Assembly (NCBI GenBank): GCA_023213315.1
Contig: JAKCPI010002519.1
Span: forward strand, 1-64,000
From: Euborellia annulipes
Lineage: Eukaryota; Arthropoda; Insecta; Dermaptera; Anisolabididae
Reading direction: 5' to 3'
DNA length: 64,000 nt
The position numbers were made by a program, and so were the translations under genes. The notes beneath the pieces were generated by a model. It did not search any database. It was not told the origin of the DNA and saw only the letters and a list, made by a program, of their open reading frames with translations. Of the stretch, positions 11,034 through 19,897 are shown piece by piece. Positions within the stretch are counted from its first letter, which is position 1; each line of letters opens with the position of its first letter.

Positions 11034-11121
11034 ATGTGGTTATTCGAGCAGCATCATTTGTTTGTCACTTGGCTGCTATTGTTTATGATCCACGTTATTC
11101 CCACGTCACGTGCAGAAATCG
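11034..11121 (+). CDS. First coding exon of a secreted or membrane protein (signal peptide)
   Basis: ATG in ACAATGTGG context opens 29 codons plus one base. Residues 1-8 are polar with one Glu, 9-22 are hydrophobic (LFVTWLLLFMIHVI), and PTSRA precedes a likely signal-peptidase cut before Glu-Ile, with Ser at -3 and Ala at -1. The exon ends ATCG then GTATGTCA, a strong donor, leaving phase 1. Such a short leader exon followed by a long intron is typical of arthropod cell-surface receptors and adhesion proteins. The mature domain is not in this exon, so the family cannot be named. The open frame continuing past the donor is low-complexity AT-rich intron. I did not find the next exon with confidence. 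Confidence 0.6.
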
Positions 11122-11443
11122 GTATGTCATTTATATATCACGCACAAATATTTATATATATATATATTTATAATAAAAAAAAAAAACTTTTTTTATTAAA
11201 TAAAAAGCTAATGTTTTATGAAAAATAAGAACGAGAAAATATTAAATTTTAAATATAATTAAGAATAAACTAATTAAATTTTTAATATTTCAAATAAACA
11301 AAATATAAATTGTAAAAGTTTTTGAGATTTCTTAGTCATTTTCTACTTTTAATTAATTCTAACAAGTAAGTGAAAAAAGAAATAATTAAAAATAAAACAC
11401 CAAATGTTTAGATTTTAAAAATATTTTTCAATTAGAAAAAAAT
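11122..11443 (+). other. Start of the putative first intron
   Basis: After the GTATGT donor the sequence becomes very AT-rich with a (TA)n tract and poly-A/T runs. No exon recognised. Confidence 0.5.
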
Positions 11444-11476
11444 AGCAACTATTTATTATAACGTTTTATTCAAGCA

Positions 11477-11525
11477 CACCATGCTGACGTTTCGGTCTTT
11501 GACAAGACCACCTTCAGAGCTTCTG
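11477..11525 (-). ncRNA. Hammerhead-like motif, FB-a left arm
   Basis: On the minus strand: CTGAAGG, then T, a 6-bp stem GGTCTT/AAGACC, then GAAACGTC. GCT before the core can pair with AGC after GTC as a short helix I. The last core base of CTGANGA is G instead of A, and one extra base precedes the stem. Confidence 0.4.
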
Positions 11526-11798
11526 GGCTGTCAGTATAAATACAATTGAAAATTTCCTTACACCCGTATACCTATACTATAAATGATGAACGACAATTGA
11601 AAATGCTGGAGGCATTTTCAGGCCAAGGACTCAAAGTCTCCCGAAACGTCGACTTAATAGTGGAATAAAATTTGGCCTGAAAATACCTCCAGTATTTTCA
11701 ATTGTCGTTAATCATCTATCTACACCAGGCTTTCCCAATCATCTTTATACTATAAATTTTCAATTATACGTATTGAATATTTATGCTGACAGCCCACA

Positions 11799-11843
11799 AG
11801 CTCTGAGGATGATTGATCTTGTTCAAGACCGAAACGTCAGAGA
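11799..11843 (+). ncRNA. Hammerhead-like motif, FB-a right arm
   Basis: CTGAGGA, a stem built on TCTTG/CAAGA, then CCGAAACGTC. CT before the core can pair with AG after GTC. The stem differs from the left-arm copy but still pairs. Helix I is minimal. Confidence 0.4.
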
Positions 11844-11985
11844 ATAAAACGAAATAATAAATAGCTGCCAATCTTTTTCCTTATTTATCTATAAATTCAA
11901 CAACTTGTAAGACAAATCTTAAGTTATAATAAGGATAGCAGATGGCAGCCAAGGAAAATAAAATCAATTTCTATCAGATTTTTCT

Positions 11986-12051
11986 TTATTTGATCGTCGA
12001 CGTTTCGGATGCCAGTTGCGTCCTTCCTCAGGCCAATCAATCGTCAAATAA
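11986..12051 (-). ncRNA. Hammerhead-like motif with long helix I, FB-b left arm
   Basis: On the minus strand: TTATTTGA, a spacer, CTGAGGA, A, GGACGC/GCATCC stem (one mismatch), GAAACGTC, then GACGA and TCAAATAA. The distal TTATTTGA/TCAAATAA gives 8 bp of helix I separated from the core by an internal loop, an arrangement known in natural hammerheads where loops on helices I and II interact. GTC supplies a permitted cleavage triplet. Confidence 0.5.
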
Positions 12052-12110
12052 ATAAAGATGTAAGTATTAATATTTTAACGAAAATTGAAATCGTACATGG
12101 AATAGAGCAA

Positions 12111-12176
12111 TTTATTTGACGATTGATTGTCCTGAGGAAGGACGCGACTGGCGTCCGAAACGTGGACGAATAAATA
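12111..12176 (+). ncRNA. Hammerhead-like motif, probably inactive, FB-b right arm
   Basis: CTGAGGA, A, GGACGC/GCGTCC perfect 6-bp stem, then GAAACGTG. The stem pairs better than in the left arm, but the GTC triplet has become GTG, which hammerheads do not cleave. Confidence 0.4.
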
Positions 12177-12285
12177 AAAAAAAATCTGATAGAAATTGAT
12201 TTTATTTTCATTGGCTGCCTGCCGTCCGCTATCCTTATTAATTTAAACAGCCATATTCTTTCTCATAATGATTATCATGGGCGTA

Positions 12286-12404
12286 ACTAGTCCCCAGAAG
12301 GCTTCCCGTCCCAAGAAAAATTGAGACAATATGGCCTTCCAAGCCCCCCGAAGGATGGCTGGTCCCATGGCTCACCCCAGCCTAATTCCCTAGTTACGCC
12401 CATG
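12286..12404. mobile_element. Small MITE with CATGGGCGTAACTAG ends
   Basis: Terminal inverted repeats CATGGGCGTAACTAG and CTAGTTACGCCCATG bound 119 bp. Inside are CCCAAGAAAAATTGAGACAA and GAAGGATGGCTGGTCCCATG, shared with copies at 35390-35540 and, in part, 44640-44735. No clean target duplication seen. Confidence 0.85.
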
Positions 12405-12503
12405 TTAATAATCAACAATCAATTATTAAGAAAGAGAGATCATAGTTTGCTCTCTCCCTTCAGTCATTAGTTTCAGAACTGTCACGATGTGGTTACTCTG
12501 AGG

Positions 12504-13162
12504 TAGGGCTGGACGGTAAACCGGTTTACCGGTAAAAATTTTTTACCGAAAACGCGGTAACGAACCTCTAATTCGATAAAAACCGGTTTTTTTTCGAAAG
12601 TCGGTAAAAACCTATTTTTTCGGGCGGTAAAAAATTTTGGTTCGGCGAGAAAAAAAATGTTCCGCGGCGGCAAACCAAATTGTGGTTCTGCGGTGGCAAA
12701 TTTCTGTCCCGCGGGCGGCAAAAAATTGGCGTCTCTAAAAAAAAAGGTAAAATATTTTTCCGGCCCGAGAAAAATTTTGGTTCCGCGGGAGGGGCAAAAA
12801 ATGTTTCGGCAAAAAATTGGCTCTCTAAAAAAAAAGGTAAAATATTTTGCCGGCCGAAAAAAAATGTTTCGGCAAAAAATTGGCTCTCTAAAAAAAAGGT
12901 AAAATATTTTTCCGGACGGGGAAAAATTTTGGTTCCGCGGGGGGGCAAAAAATGTTTCGGCAAAAAATTGGCTCTCTAAAAAAAAGGTAAAATATTTTGC
13001 CGGCCGGGGAAAAATTTTGGTTCCGCAAAAAAAAAAAAAATGTTCCGCGGCGGCAAACTTTGGTTCCGCGGGCGGTAAAAATTTTTTACCGACTTTCGAG
13101 AAAAACCGGTTTTTTTTTCATTATCGAGGTCGGTAATGAAAATCCATTACCGTCCAGCCCTA
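12504..13162. mobile_element. hAT-type MITE with internal tandem repeats
   Basis: Terminal inverted repeats TAGGGCTGGACGGTAA and TTACCGTCCAGCCCTA, flanked by a perfect 8-bp duplication CTCTGAGG at 12496-12503 and 13163-13170, the hAT signature. The interior repeats a block built from TTGGCTCTCTAAAA, GGTAAAATATTTT, CCGGCC and TTTTGGTTCCGCGGG; the TTGGC-TCTCT start recurs near 12724, 12817, 12880 and 12968 (spacing 93, 63, 88 bp). Overlapping open frames on both strands here are by-products of this repeat, not genes. Confidence 0.92.
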
Positions 13163-13170
13163 CTCTGAGG

Positions 13171-14543
13171 GGTAACTTCCATCGGAAAAATAATACTGAG
13201 GTGGGTTCTCGTTTCTTTCCCCCAGAAGAAGGCATCTCAAATAGAATTGGATAATTTTTTTTATTTGTCATGAGGTGGATTTGAACTCGAATTATCTTCA
13301 ACATCAATTATAAGCTTAATTGCTTTATTCCCTTGGCTCGTCATTTAATAAAGATATTTATCATTTAATAATTGAATGTGAGGCTGAGAAAATGTTTAAA
13401 GACGTAGCAGAATCTCTTATTTTATTTATTATCAAGCCGAAATTGAAATAAAATCCTTATAGATGAAGTAGAATGCAACCAAGAACATGTATTAAAAAAT
13501 TTAGTTGTTTAAGTTTCGAGTATGCGTCGCAGTTTACATCAGGTCAGACTAATAAAAATTAAAATTGTCGATATTTTCCACCATGTATTCATTTTTTATA
13601 AAATTAAATAATTAATGTTCTTTTCATTTCATCTCATTGATCATCTAAAGCCAGATGATTACAAATTTATGAAGTTTTGTCGTCAGGTTTCGGCTCCAGC
13701 CTTAATCAGCAAATTGTTGACAATTCTACATAAATAAAGGCATTGAAATATAAATAGTCTACTTGCTTTGACTGTTTGTATCTCTTTTTCACTGTTAGTA
13801 GTAAAGAAAATAAACTTTACTTAGGTAATAAAATTAGGTCTTTCTCAATTCAAGGCATCCAAAGGCTTCGTCTAATTTTCAAACTTGTATTTTGAAATAA
13901 AACAGTATTTTTTTATGAATCAAGTGAAATCAGTGTTAACAAAATTGTTATATAAAGTTAATTTAAAATAGACTCTATACCACAATTCTATTAAAAAAAA
14001 TTAAATTCAAAAAAAAATATATAGCCGCCATCAGTCAAACAGTAGAGTGGCCCCAAAAAACAATCTTGTGGAGGAAGTCGTATGTCATCATTAAAATGAG
14101 ATTACATCTATCAATATATAATGTATATAATATGTCCAAAATGGCTTCGATTTTCTAGAGACAATAAATAAAGAAATAAAATTTTAAAAATATTGTTATT
14201 GCCCTTCAACACTTAGTATTTTGAACATATTTTATCATTTGATAGAAAATATTAATATCGTGAAAGATTTTGAAATGTTATAATATAGGCCTACGCAATA
14301 TCAATATCAATATCATTCACTTGAAATGAAATCTATTTAGAAAATTAGGTGTACTCAGAAATTTTTAATGGAGGGGGTTGTGGTTCTCTGCCTACTTAAT
14401 GTGAGATTTGAAAGAATGGAAGACAAATGACTTAATTGCTACTTTATTTGCACTAAATTTCAAAACATTTGGTTGAGGAGATGCGAGAAATCGCCCTTTC
14501 TAACGACCAAATTTTAATTAATAAATAAAATGATATAATACAT
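13171..14543. other. AT-rich intergenic stretch
   Basis: No gene recognised. A single hammerhead-like half arm lies at 13678-13712; otherwise AT-rich sequence without visible repeat structure. Confidence 0.55.
13678..13712 (-). ncRNA. Hammerhead-like remnant
   Basis: On the minus strand: CTGATTA, A, GGCT-GG-AGCC, GAAACC. The stem is perfectly paired, but a core G is T and the GTC site is lost. A solo, decayed copy of the fold-back motif. Confidence 0.3.
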
Positions 14544-15230
14544 AAAAATCTGGTGTGACAAGCACAGAACACAACTTCGATTACCGAAGGTTTTTGTGTC
14601 GAGATATATTTAGTCTCCGCTGATATAGGTAAAATTTATAAACATGGGAAAATATTTATATTTTGTTACCATGGCAACCAATTCTTCTATATTTCCTATG
14701 AAGTACAGTGAGCGCCACAATAAAGTCCCCACCTGGTAGCTTTAGCCTTAAATATATCGTAAGTAGTATATGGTAAATGGGGAAATAATTTTAAATTTGA
14801 AAAGGTAAAATAAAATCATCTGTATCAGATTTATGTTTTACCTTTTCGGTCATTAAAATTATTTTACCATTTACCATATACTATACCATATATTTAAGGC
14901 TAAAGCTATCAGGTGGGGACTTAATTGTGGTGCTCACTGTACAAGAGTAAAGTGGACTTCAAACAATTTTGAGTGCAAAATGAGAATATACTTTTGAAAG
15001 AGCATCTAAAAAATAATTGATATTTGAATTTTAATCAAAATCGTTAAAGCGAATTTTGAGAAAATCGAAAAAAACTGAAAAAGTACATCAGTAAAGTACT
15101 AGTTCTCTTTGGCCGATTTCGTTCAAAAGCTTCGTGTCACGTGCCATGGGGGGGGGGTGTCTAACTTAAATATAAAATTTCAATCTCTTTTCGTTTTTGA
15201 GATATTTTGTTCACAGACACACACATATAT
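14544..15230 (-). mobile_element. R1 copy, truncated and interrupted by a MITE
   Basis: Starts in the right-end hairpin (AAAATCTGGTGTGACAAGC, half deleted), continues through the R1 body in inverse order and stops near the TG tract, lacking the left end. A Tc1/mariner-type MITE occupies 14706-14939. Confidence 0.88.
14706..14939. mobile_element. Tc1/mariner-type MITE (family M1) inside R1
   Basis: Ends CAGTGAGCGCCACAAT and ATTGTGGTGCTCACTG, with TA on both sides (14704-14705, 14940-14941). Removing it restores the R1 reading AAGTACAAGAGTAAAG. Arms pair over roughly 100 bp (GGTAGCTTTAGCCTTAAATA and its inverse). No transposase. Confidence 0.93.
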
Positions 15231-15260
15231 CACGCTTCAAACCGTGAACCAAATTCAACA

Positions 15261-15512
15261 CAATTTAATATTTATTAATTCAAATAACTGACAAAAGATA
15301 AGGTGCCGTCGTAAGTCGAATCTCGGATCCATCGATTGGGAGTACCAATACTCAGTGTCCTCTGGACCCCAGCACAGCATTCCGTGAATACAAATAACCG
15401 AACAACCGAATGCCGTACTGGTCCAGAGGTATGGCACACTGAATACCAATCGGTGCAACCGTGGTTCGACTCCCGACGGCACCCTATTTTTTGAATTAAT
15501 AAATATTTAATT
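15261..15512. repeat. Long palindrome with tRNA-like arms
   Basis: Left arm GGTGCCGTCG-AGTCGAA pairs with right arm TTCGACTCCCGACGGCACC; pairing continues inward (CCGATTGG, TCTGGACC) and outward (TTTATTAATTCAAA / TTTGAATTAATAAA). The right arm holds a B-box-like GTGGTTCGACTCC and a CACC 3' end, as in a tRNA T-arm. It looks like two tRNA-derived elements in inverted contact, or a fold-back built from a tRNA-like unit. Confidence 0.8.
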
Positions 15513-16129
15513 ATATGACCAAATTTTGATATCTTCTTAGGATCTCCTAGGACTACAAACTTATTGAGATTAATAATTTAAAAGGGAGTAATCAAGAATT
15601 AGAACATATCCAAGACGCAAAGTAAATTTTTTAATATGCAATGAAACGTTGACATATGGAATCACTCAAAACTACAGCAAAAAATTCAAGCCTTTTGTTC
15701 TATTCTCTAATTTTTAAAACTTATTCAAGTATGAAAATCCCTAGGTCATTTAAAATTTATTTAATGTTAGGTGAAGTGTGGCAAATTAGCCAAGTGCCAG
15801 TGAATTTTCTTGACATCGGTTAAAGAATGGAGGGTAGGTTTTAAAAAAGCTATAATATATCTAGTGTAAGCTTGAAGTTTAGTTTAGAAGCCAGATAATC
15901 CCTCGGGTGTGTATACATATGTCTCCTTTGACCAAAATCTCAAAAAAAAAAAATAAATAAATAAATAAAGAAGAAAAAAAAAAATTCTTTGAATATTTTC
16001 TATAAAACAAGAACATATAACAAACATTTAATATATAAATATATATAAAGAACATTAACATAAAATAAAAAACACCTATCATAACTCTAGTAATCGATTT
16101 TACTGATTACTAGGACTAGACGTAATTTA
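15513..16129. other. AT-rich intergenic stretch
   Basis: Nothing recognised; poly-A and AAAT/AAAG-rich tract around 15940-15990. Confidence 0.55.
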
Positions 16130-16282
16130 AAAAAAAAATCTTTGGAGCAAATTTTGAGAAAAGCGAAAATACTGAAAAAGTATTTCAGTAAAGTGCTAGT
16201 ATTTTTTGGCCGATTTTGATTAAAAGTTTCGTGTCACCACGAAAGCTTGGAGGTCCTGGTTCGACTCCAGGGGGCGCAATTT
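16130..16282 (-). repeat. R1 fragment joined to a tRNA-like 3' half
   Basis: 16130-16236 is R1 interior in inverse orientation (TTTTGAGAAAAGCG, TTTCAGTAAAGTGCTAGT). It passes straight into GGAGGTCCTGGTTCGACTCC and GGGGGCGCA on the + strand, which aligns with the T-arm end of the tRNA-like unit at 49825-49896. Confidence 0.6.
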
Positions 16283-16600
16283 TGTCCAATCTTAAGCACA
16301 AACACATAGACTAATATACTTCTTAAATTTCTATTATATTTTTTTGGATTGATTACCCAGCAATTTAAAATGTATATACCGTATAAAATATGTGTACACA
16401 CTCTATATATTGGTTTAGTATATTTCTTTTAAAATTGGTTTTTCAATGGAAGCAATCTTATTAAAGCGCCTAAGAGGATTTTTCGTTTCTCATCAATGTA
16501 ATCTGTTCTTCGTTTCGTTTCATTAAGGCTATTACTTGAGAAAGAAAGTACTTTCTAAAAAGAGACAACAATATTTGCACACAGATTTTACTCTCCACTA
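16283..16600. other. Intergenic stretch
   Basis: No gene or repeat recognised. Confidence 0.5.
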
Positions 16601-17300
16601 TTTTTTTTCTTACCTCTATATATATGTTAATACATATAGAGAGAGAAAGTATTGGATTCATGTCAAAAATTCGATGTCGAGATTTTGATGGATCTTCACG
16701 TTTTGAGGTCCCCTGAATCCAAAAAAGTGGTTTTCGCGACATGGTCTGTCTGTGTGTGTGTGTGTGGGTGTGTGGGTGGGTGTGTGGGTGTGTGGGTGGG
16801 TGGGTGTGTGTTCAATTTTAAGCATGAAGGAATTGAGCTACGAGGTTGAAATTTTATATTTAAGTTAAACATCTCCCGGGACCGGAAAAATAAGCTTTAA
16901 TCAAAATCGGCCAAAGAGTACTAGTACTTTACTGATGTACTTTTTCAGTTTTTTTCGATTTTCTCAAAATTTGCTCCAACGATTTTTTTAAAATTCAAAA
17001 ATCAATTATTTTTTAGATGTTCTTTAAAATGTATATTCTCATTTTGCAATTGAAATCTTCTGAAGACCACTTTACTCTTGTATTTCATAGGGAAGATAGG
17101 AAAAATGGTTGCCATGGTAACAAAATATAAATATTTTCCCACACTTATAAATTTTACATCTGAATTCAAATGTTCCGTACTGTCGGGAACTAAATATATG
17201 TCGACACAAAAAATCTGGTGTGACAAGCACAGAACACAACTTTCGATTACCGAAGGTAAGAGAAAGTTGTGTGCTTGCGCCAGTCACACCAGATTTTTTT
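16601..17300 (+). mobile_element. R1 copy, near full length
   Basis: Left hairpin slightly truncated (starts at TTTCTTACCTC), long TG/GGGTG microsatellite at 16742-16811, complete body and right hairpin with ACACAACTTTCGATTACC at its centre. Ends GTCACACCAGATTTTTTT. Confidence 0.92.
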
Positions 17301-17508
17301 ATTAATAGATTTAATTAATGCTGATTGTTAAAAATGGGGAGTTGATTGGATGTTGTCTGTCAATTTTCTAATTTGTAATCGAATTGTAATCAATATTTTA
17401 AAATTCAAACATCAAGTCCAATTTTAATGGATAAAAGATTTTAATTAAAATATCATTATTTAGTCAAAGATTCAATATATTTTATAAATAATCTCTTTTA
17501 CTTATATA

Positions 17509-18332
17509 CAGGGTGTTTTTGAAACTAGGCTGCCTAACTTCTAGAGTCGTTTTCTTATATTCAAAAAAAGAAAAAAGTTCCTTAGGCCCTTGACCAATGG
17601 CTCAGAGGTAGAACATTAGCTTCTGGTGCCAAAGGTCAAGAGTTCGCATCCCATCATTCCAGGAGAAGAATTTATTTCAATTAATGGATATCAATCAATG
17701 GAAATAAATAGAGACGGTTTTTAAATAGCATCAGATGCCGAAAAATAAATTTAAAAAAAAAATTCTTATAGCATAGTTTAAAAAATGCTTCGTTTTCCCC
17801 GCCATTTTGTTTTGTTTTTTCACTATTTTTTTTTTTTTTACCTCCAAATGATTTGATTAATTATGGTAAAATTTGGCATGGTACTTACTGAGGTAAGCTA
17901 TTCAAACTTATCTTATATTTTTCAAAATGGCGCACATATGAAATTTCATATTAAAATAATTTGAAAACTACAAATTAAAAAAAAAAAATTAGAAGTGTAT
18001 TTTGTTTAAAATGAAAAAATAAAACTTTTGGAATTTTTTTTTTAATTTGTAGTTTTCGAGTTATTTCAATATAAAAATTTCAAATGGGCCATTTTGAAAA
18101 ATATAAGATAAGTTTGCATTTTTTTTAACATTATTTACCTTTACCTCAGTAAGTACCATGCCAAATTTCATCATAATTAGTCAAACTATTCTGGAGATAA
18201 AAAAAAATTTAGTGAAAACAAAATGGCGGTCTATCGGGAAAATGAAGCATTTTCGAACCTATGCTATAAGAACCTTTTGAATATAAGAAAACCACTCCAG
18301 AAGTTTGGCAGCCTATTTCAGAAACCCCCTGT
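17509..18332. mobile_element. Long fold-back element with ACAGGG ends
   Basis: Left end ACAGGGTGTTTTTGAAACTA, right end GAAACCCCCTGT. Arms share GGCTGCC-AACTTCTAGAG, TTTTCTTATATTCAAAA, TTCTTATAGCATAG, GCCATTTTGTTTT and an inner pair around GGCATGGTACTTACTGAGGTAA and AAACTACAAATTAAAA. Arms are well over 250 bp but diverged. A SINE-2 sits in the left arm. No ORF and no clear target duplication. Confidence 0.85.
17585..17762 (+). mobile_element. SINE-2 copy
   Basis: tRNA-like head with CAATGGCTCAGAGGTAGAAC and B-box-like AGAGTTCGCATCCC, body with ATTTATTTCAATT and GGAAATAAATAGAGACGG, then AGATGCCGAAAA and a short A-rich tail. Its insertion point splits the fold-back arm between AAGTTCCTTA and TTCTTATAGC, a decayed target duplication. 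Confidence 0.85.
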
Positions 18333-18898
18333 TAATAGCCTAAATATTGTAGAAAGTTTGAATTCTGACAAATATTCGATGTCGAGATTTTAATGAAAAA
18401 AGTCGACCATTCTCCTCAAGTGGTAAAGAGAAGATCGAGTAACTCAAGATCGTTATACGTCTACACCCAAAATGAGCTCCTAATAAGCGAGGTTTAATAT
18501 AAATATAATTACAATTAAAATAAATATTATATTGTAAAGAAATAGATAAAATAAATGTAGGCAATTTCTTGGTTGTCTTGGTATTTATTATTTTACATAA
18601 TGTCCCAGACTTAATGCATAATCAAGAGAAAAAAATTAATTTTATTACTCTTAGAAAGGCATAAAATATGGAACAGAGAGAAGCATGACAATCTGTAAAA
18701 AACACCCGGGTCCCTTATCCAGGGGGTCTCAACTTTATATAATGATCCGTTAGAAATGGTTATTAAATAGATTTCCCTCAAGCTCCTTTTTGATCATCCA
18801 TCCATGGAAGAAAATTATCTTGATAGTTACTTTATCGCAATAATGGTTCAGAGCACACCATCGATTAAGTATAATAAATAGTCCGATTAGAACTGTAA
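18333..18898. other. Intergenic with a short R1 fragment
   Basis: 18350-18405 carries AATATTCGATGTCGAGATTT, an R1 core fragment. The rest shows nothing recognisable. Confidence 0.5.
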
Positions 18899-19104
18899 CG
18901 ATATTTTTATTGAAGATTAAATTAAAAAAAAAAAAGACTTCTTTTCGGCCCGAATTATTTTAATTTCCCTTGTCGACGTTTCGGGTTTTCGTGTTTGGTC
19001 CTATTGATTGTAATATAGATCTTGAAGATGGGTGATGTTTAGTCACCGAAACGTCGACAAGGGATATTAAAATAATTTTGTTAATCATTGATATTTTTAT
19101 TAAT
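18899..19104. mobile_element. Fold-back element FB-c
   Basis: Arms pair GATATTTTTATT at both ends and TTATTTTAAT-TCCCTTGTCGACGTTTCGG with its inverse. The left arm has a ~25-bp insertion. The right arm holds a hammerhead-like core; in the left arm that part is replaced. Confidence 0.82.
19021..19062 (+). ncRNA. Hammerhead-like motif, FB-c right arm
   Basis: TTGAAGA, TG, GGTGA/TCACC stem, GAAACGTC, then GACAAGGG. The first core base is T rather than C. The stem keeps pairing with a sequence unlike the other copies. No helix I partner on the same side. Confidence 0.35.
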
Positions 19105-19590
19105 CCTTAAAGTGAATTATAGTGAGGGAGGAACTAGCGTCGTGTGGAACGTCCCCCGATTGGCACCGATACAATAAAATAATAAATAATATATAATTAC
19201 ATTAAAACTCCTAATTTATTTATTATTTATTTGAAATTCCTATCGGGATCCCCGTTTATTTACCCGAGGTGCTTTCGTGCACGAAGACACACACCTCAAA
19301 CCCAACCGGCCTCTGGCCGTAGCCATCTACCGGCACCCCGTGAAGTTACATCATTTCCTATCTCTAGCTCCTCCTCCTGCTCTCGTCTCTAGCTAGTGAA
19401 CTAATCCTTATTTCTGGTTCCAACCGGCTCCTTATATCCAACCTCTTCTATGCTATGGAGGATGTCCTAGTTGAGGAGGGACTCCCTCAGCACCGGCGTG
19501 TAGCCTACTCCTTTCGAAGAATGCATCACTGAGAGGGAATCTTCTTTACGTCCCTTCCACAGGACGGGATGTCACAGCAACTCCCTCTCC
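19105..19590. other. GC-rich block of unknown origin
   Basis: A block at about 19220-19580 has markedly higher GC than its flanks (ACCCGAGGTGCTTTCGTGCA, CACCTCAAACCCAACCGG, TCAGCACCGGCGTGTAGCC). Stops occur in all frames I read. The style recalls a LINE or other retroelement fragment, and CACCTCAAACCCA is also in R5, but I cannot assign it. Confidence 0.35.
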
Positions 19591-19897
19591 TCGTAGTAAA
19601 GTGTACTTCAAACGATTTCAACGAAAAATTTCACAGATATATTTTTTAAAGAGAATCTAAAAAAATAGTTGATTTATGAATTTAAAAAAAAAATCCTTGG
19701 AACGAATTTTGAGAAAATCGAAAAAAACTGAAAAAGTACATCACACACAGACACACACACACAGACCAATTTGCGGGACCAAAGTTGAGGGACCTCAAAA
19801 CATGTATATCCATCAAAATTTCGACATCGAATTTTTGACATGATCGCAATACTTTCTCTCTCTATATATTTCATATATAGGGTAAGAGAAAGTAAAA
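19591..19897 (-). mobile_element. R1 copy with right end missing and internal deletion
   Basis: Runs from AGTAAAGTGTACTTCAAACG to GGGTAAGAGAAAGTA. The segment between CTGAAAAAGTACATCA and the CA microsatellite is deleted and the right-end hairpin is absent. Confidence 0.85.

Larger units (their letters stand above)
11444..11869. mobile_element. Fold-back element FB-a with nested palindromes
   Basis: Outer arms pair AGCAACTATTTATT at the left with AATAAATAGCTGCC at the right and continue through TGACGTTTCGGTCT / AGACCGAAACGTCA and GGGCTGTCAG / CTGACAGCCC. Inner arms pair CGACAATTGAAAATGCTGG with its diverged inverse near 11685-11710. A third CCGAAACGTCGACTT lies at the centre (~11640). Both outer arms hold hammerhead-like cores. 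No ORF. Confidence 0.88.
11936..12240. mobile_element. Fold-back element FB-b
   Basis: Long inverted arms begin TAATAAGGATAGC and end with its inverse at 12231-12240, and continue through AAAATCAATTTCTATCAGA and CGACGTTTCGGA to a central AT-rich loop near 12055-12110. Arm identity is high, suggesting a fairly young element. Each arm has a hammerhead-like core on its own strand. Confidence 0.9.

Noticed and set aside
12568..12979. Overlapping open frames on both strands rich in Lys/Phe/Gly
   Set aside because: They arise from the internal repeats of the hAT MITE at 12504-13162.
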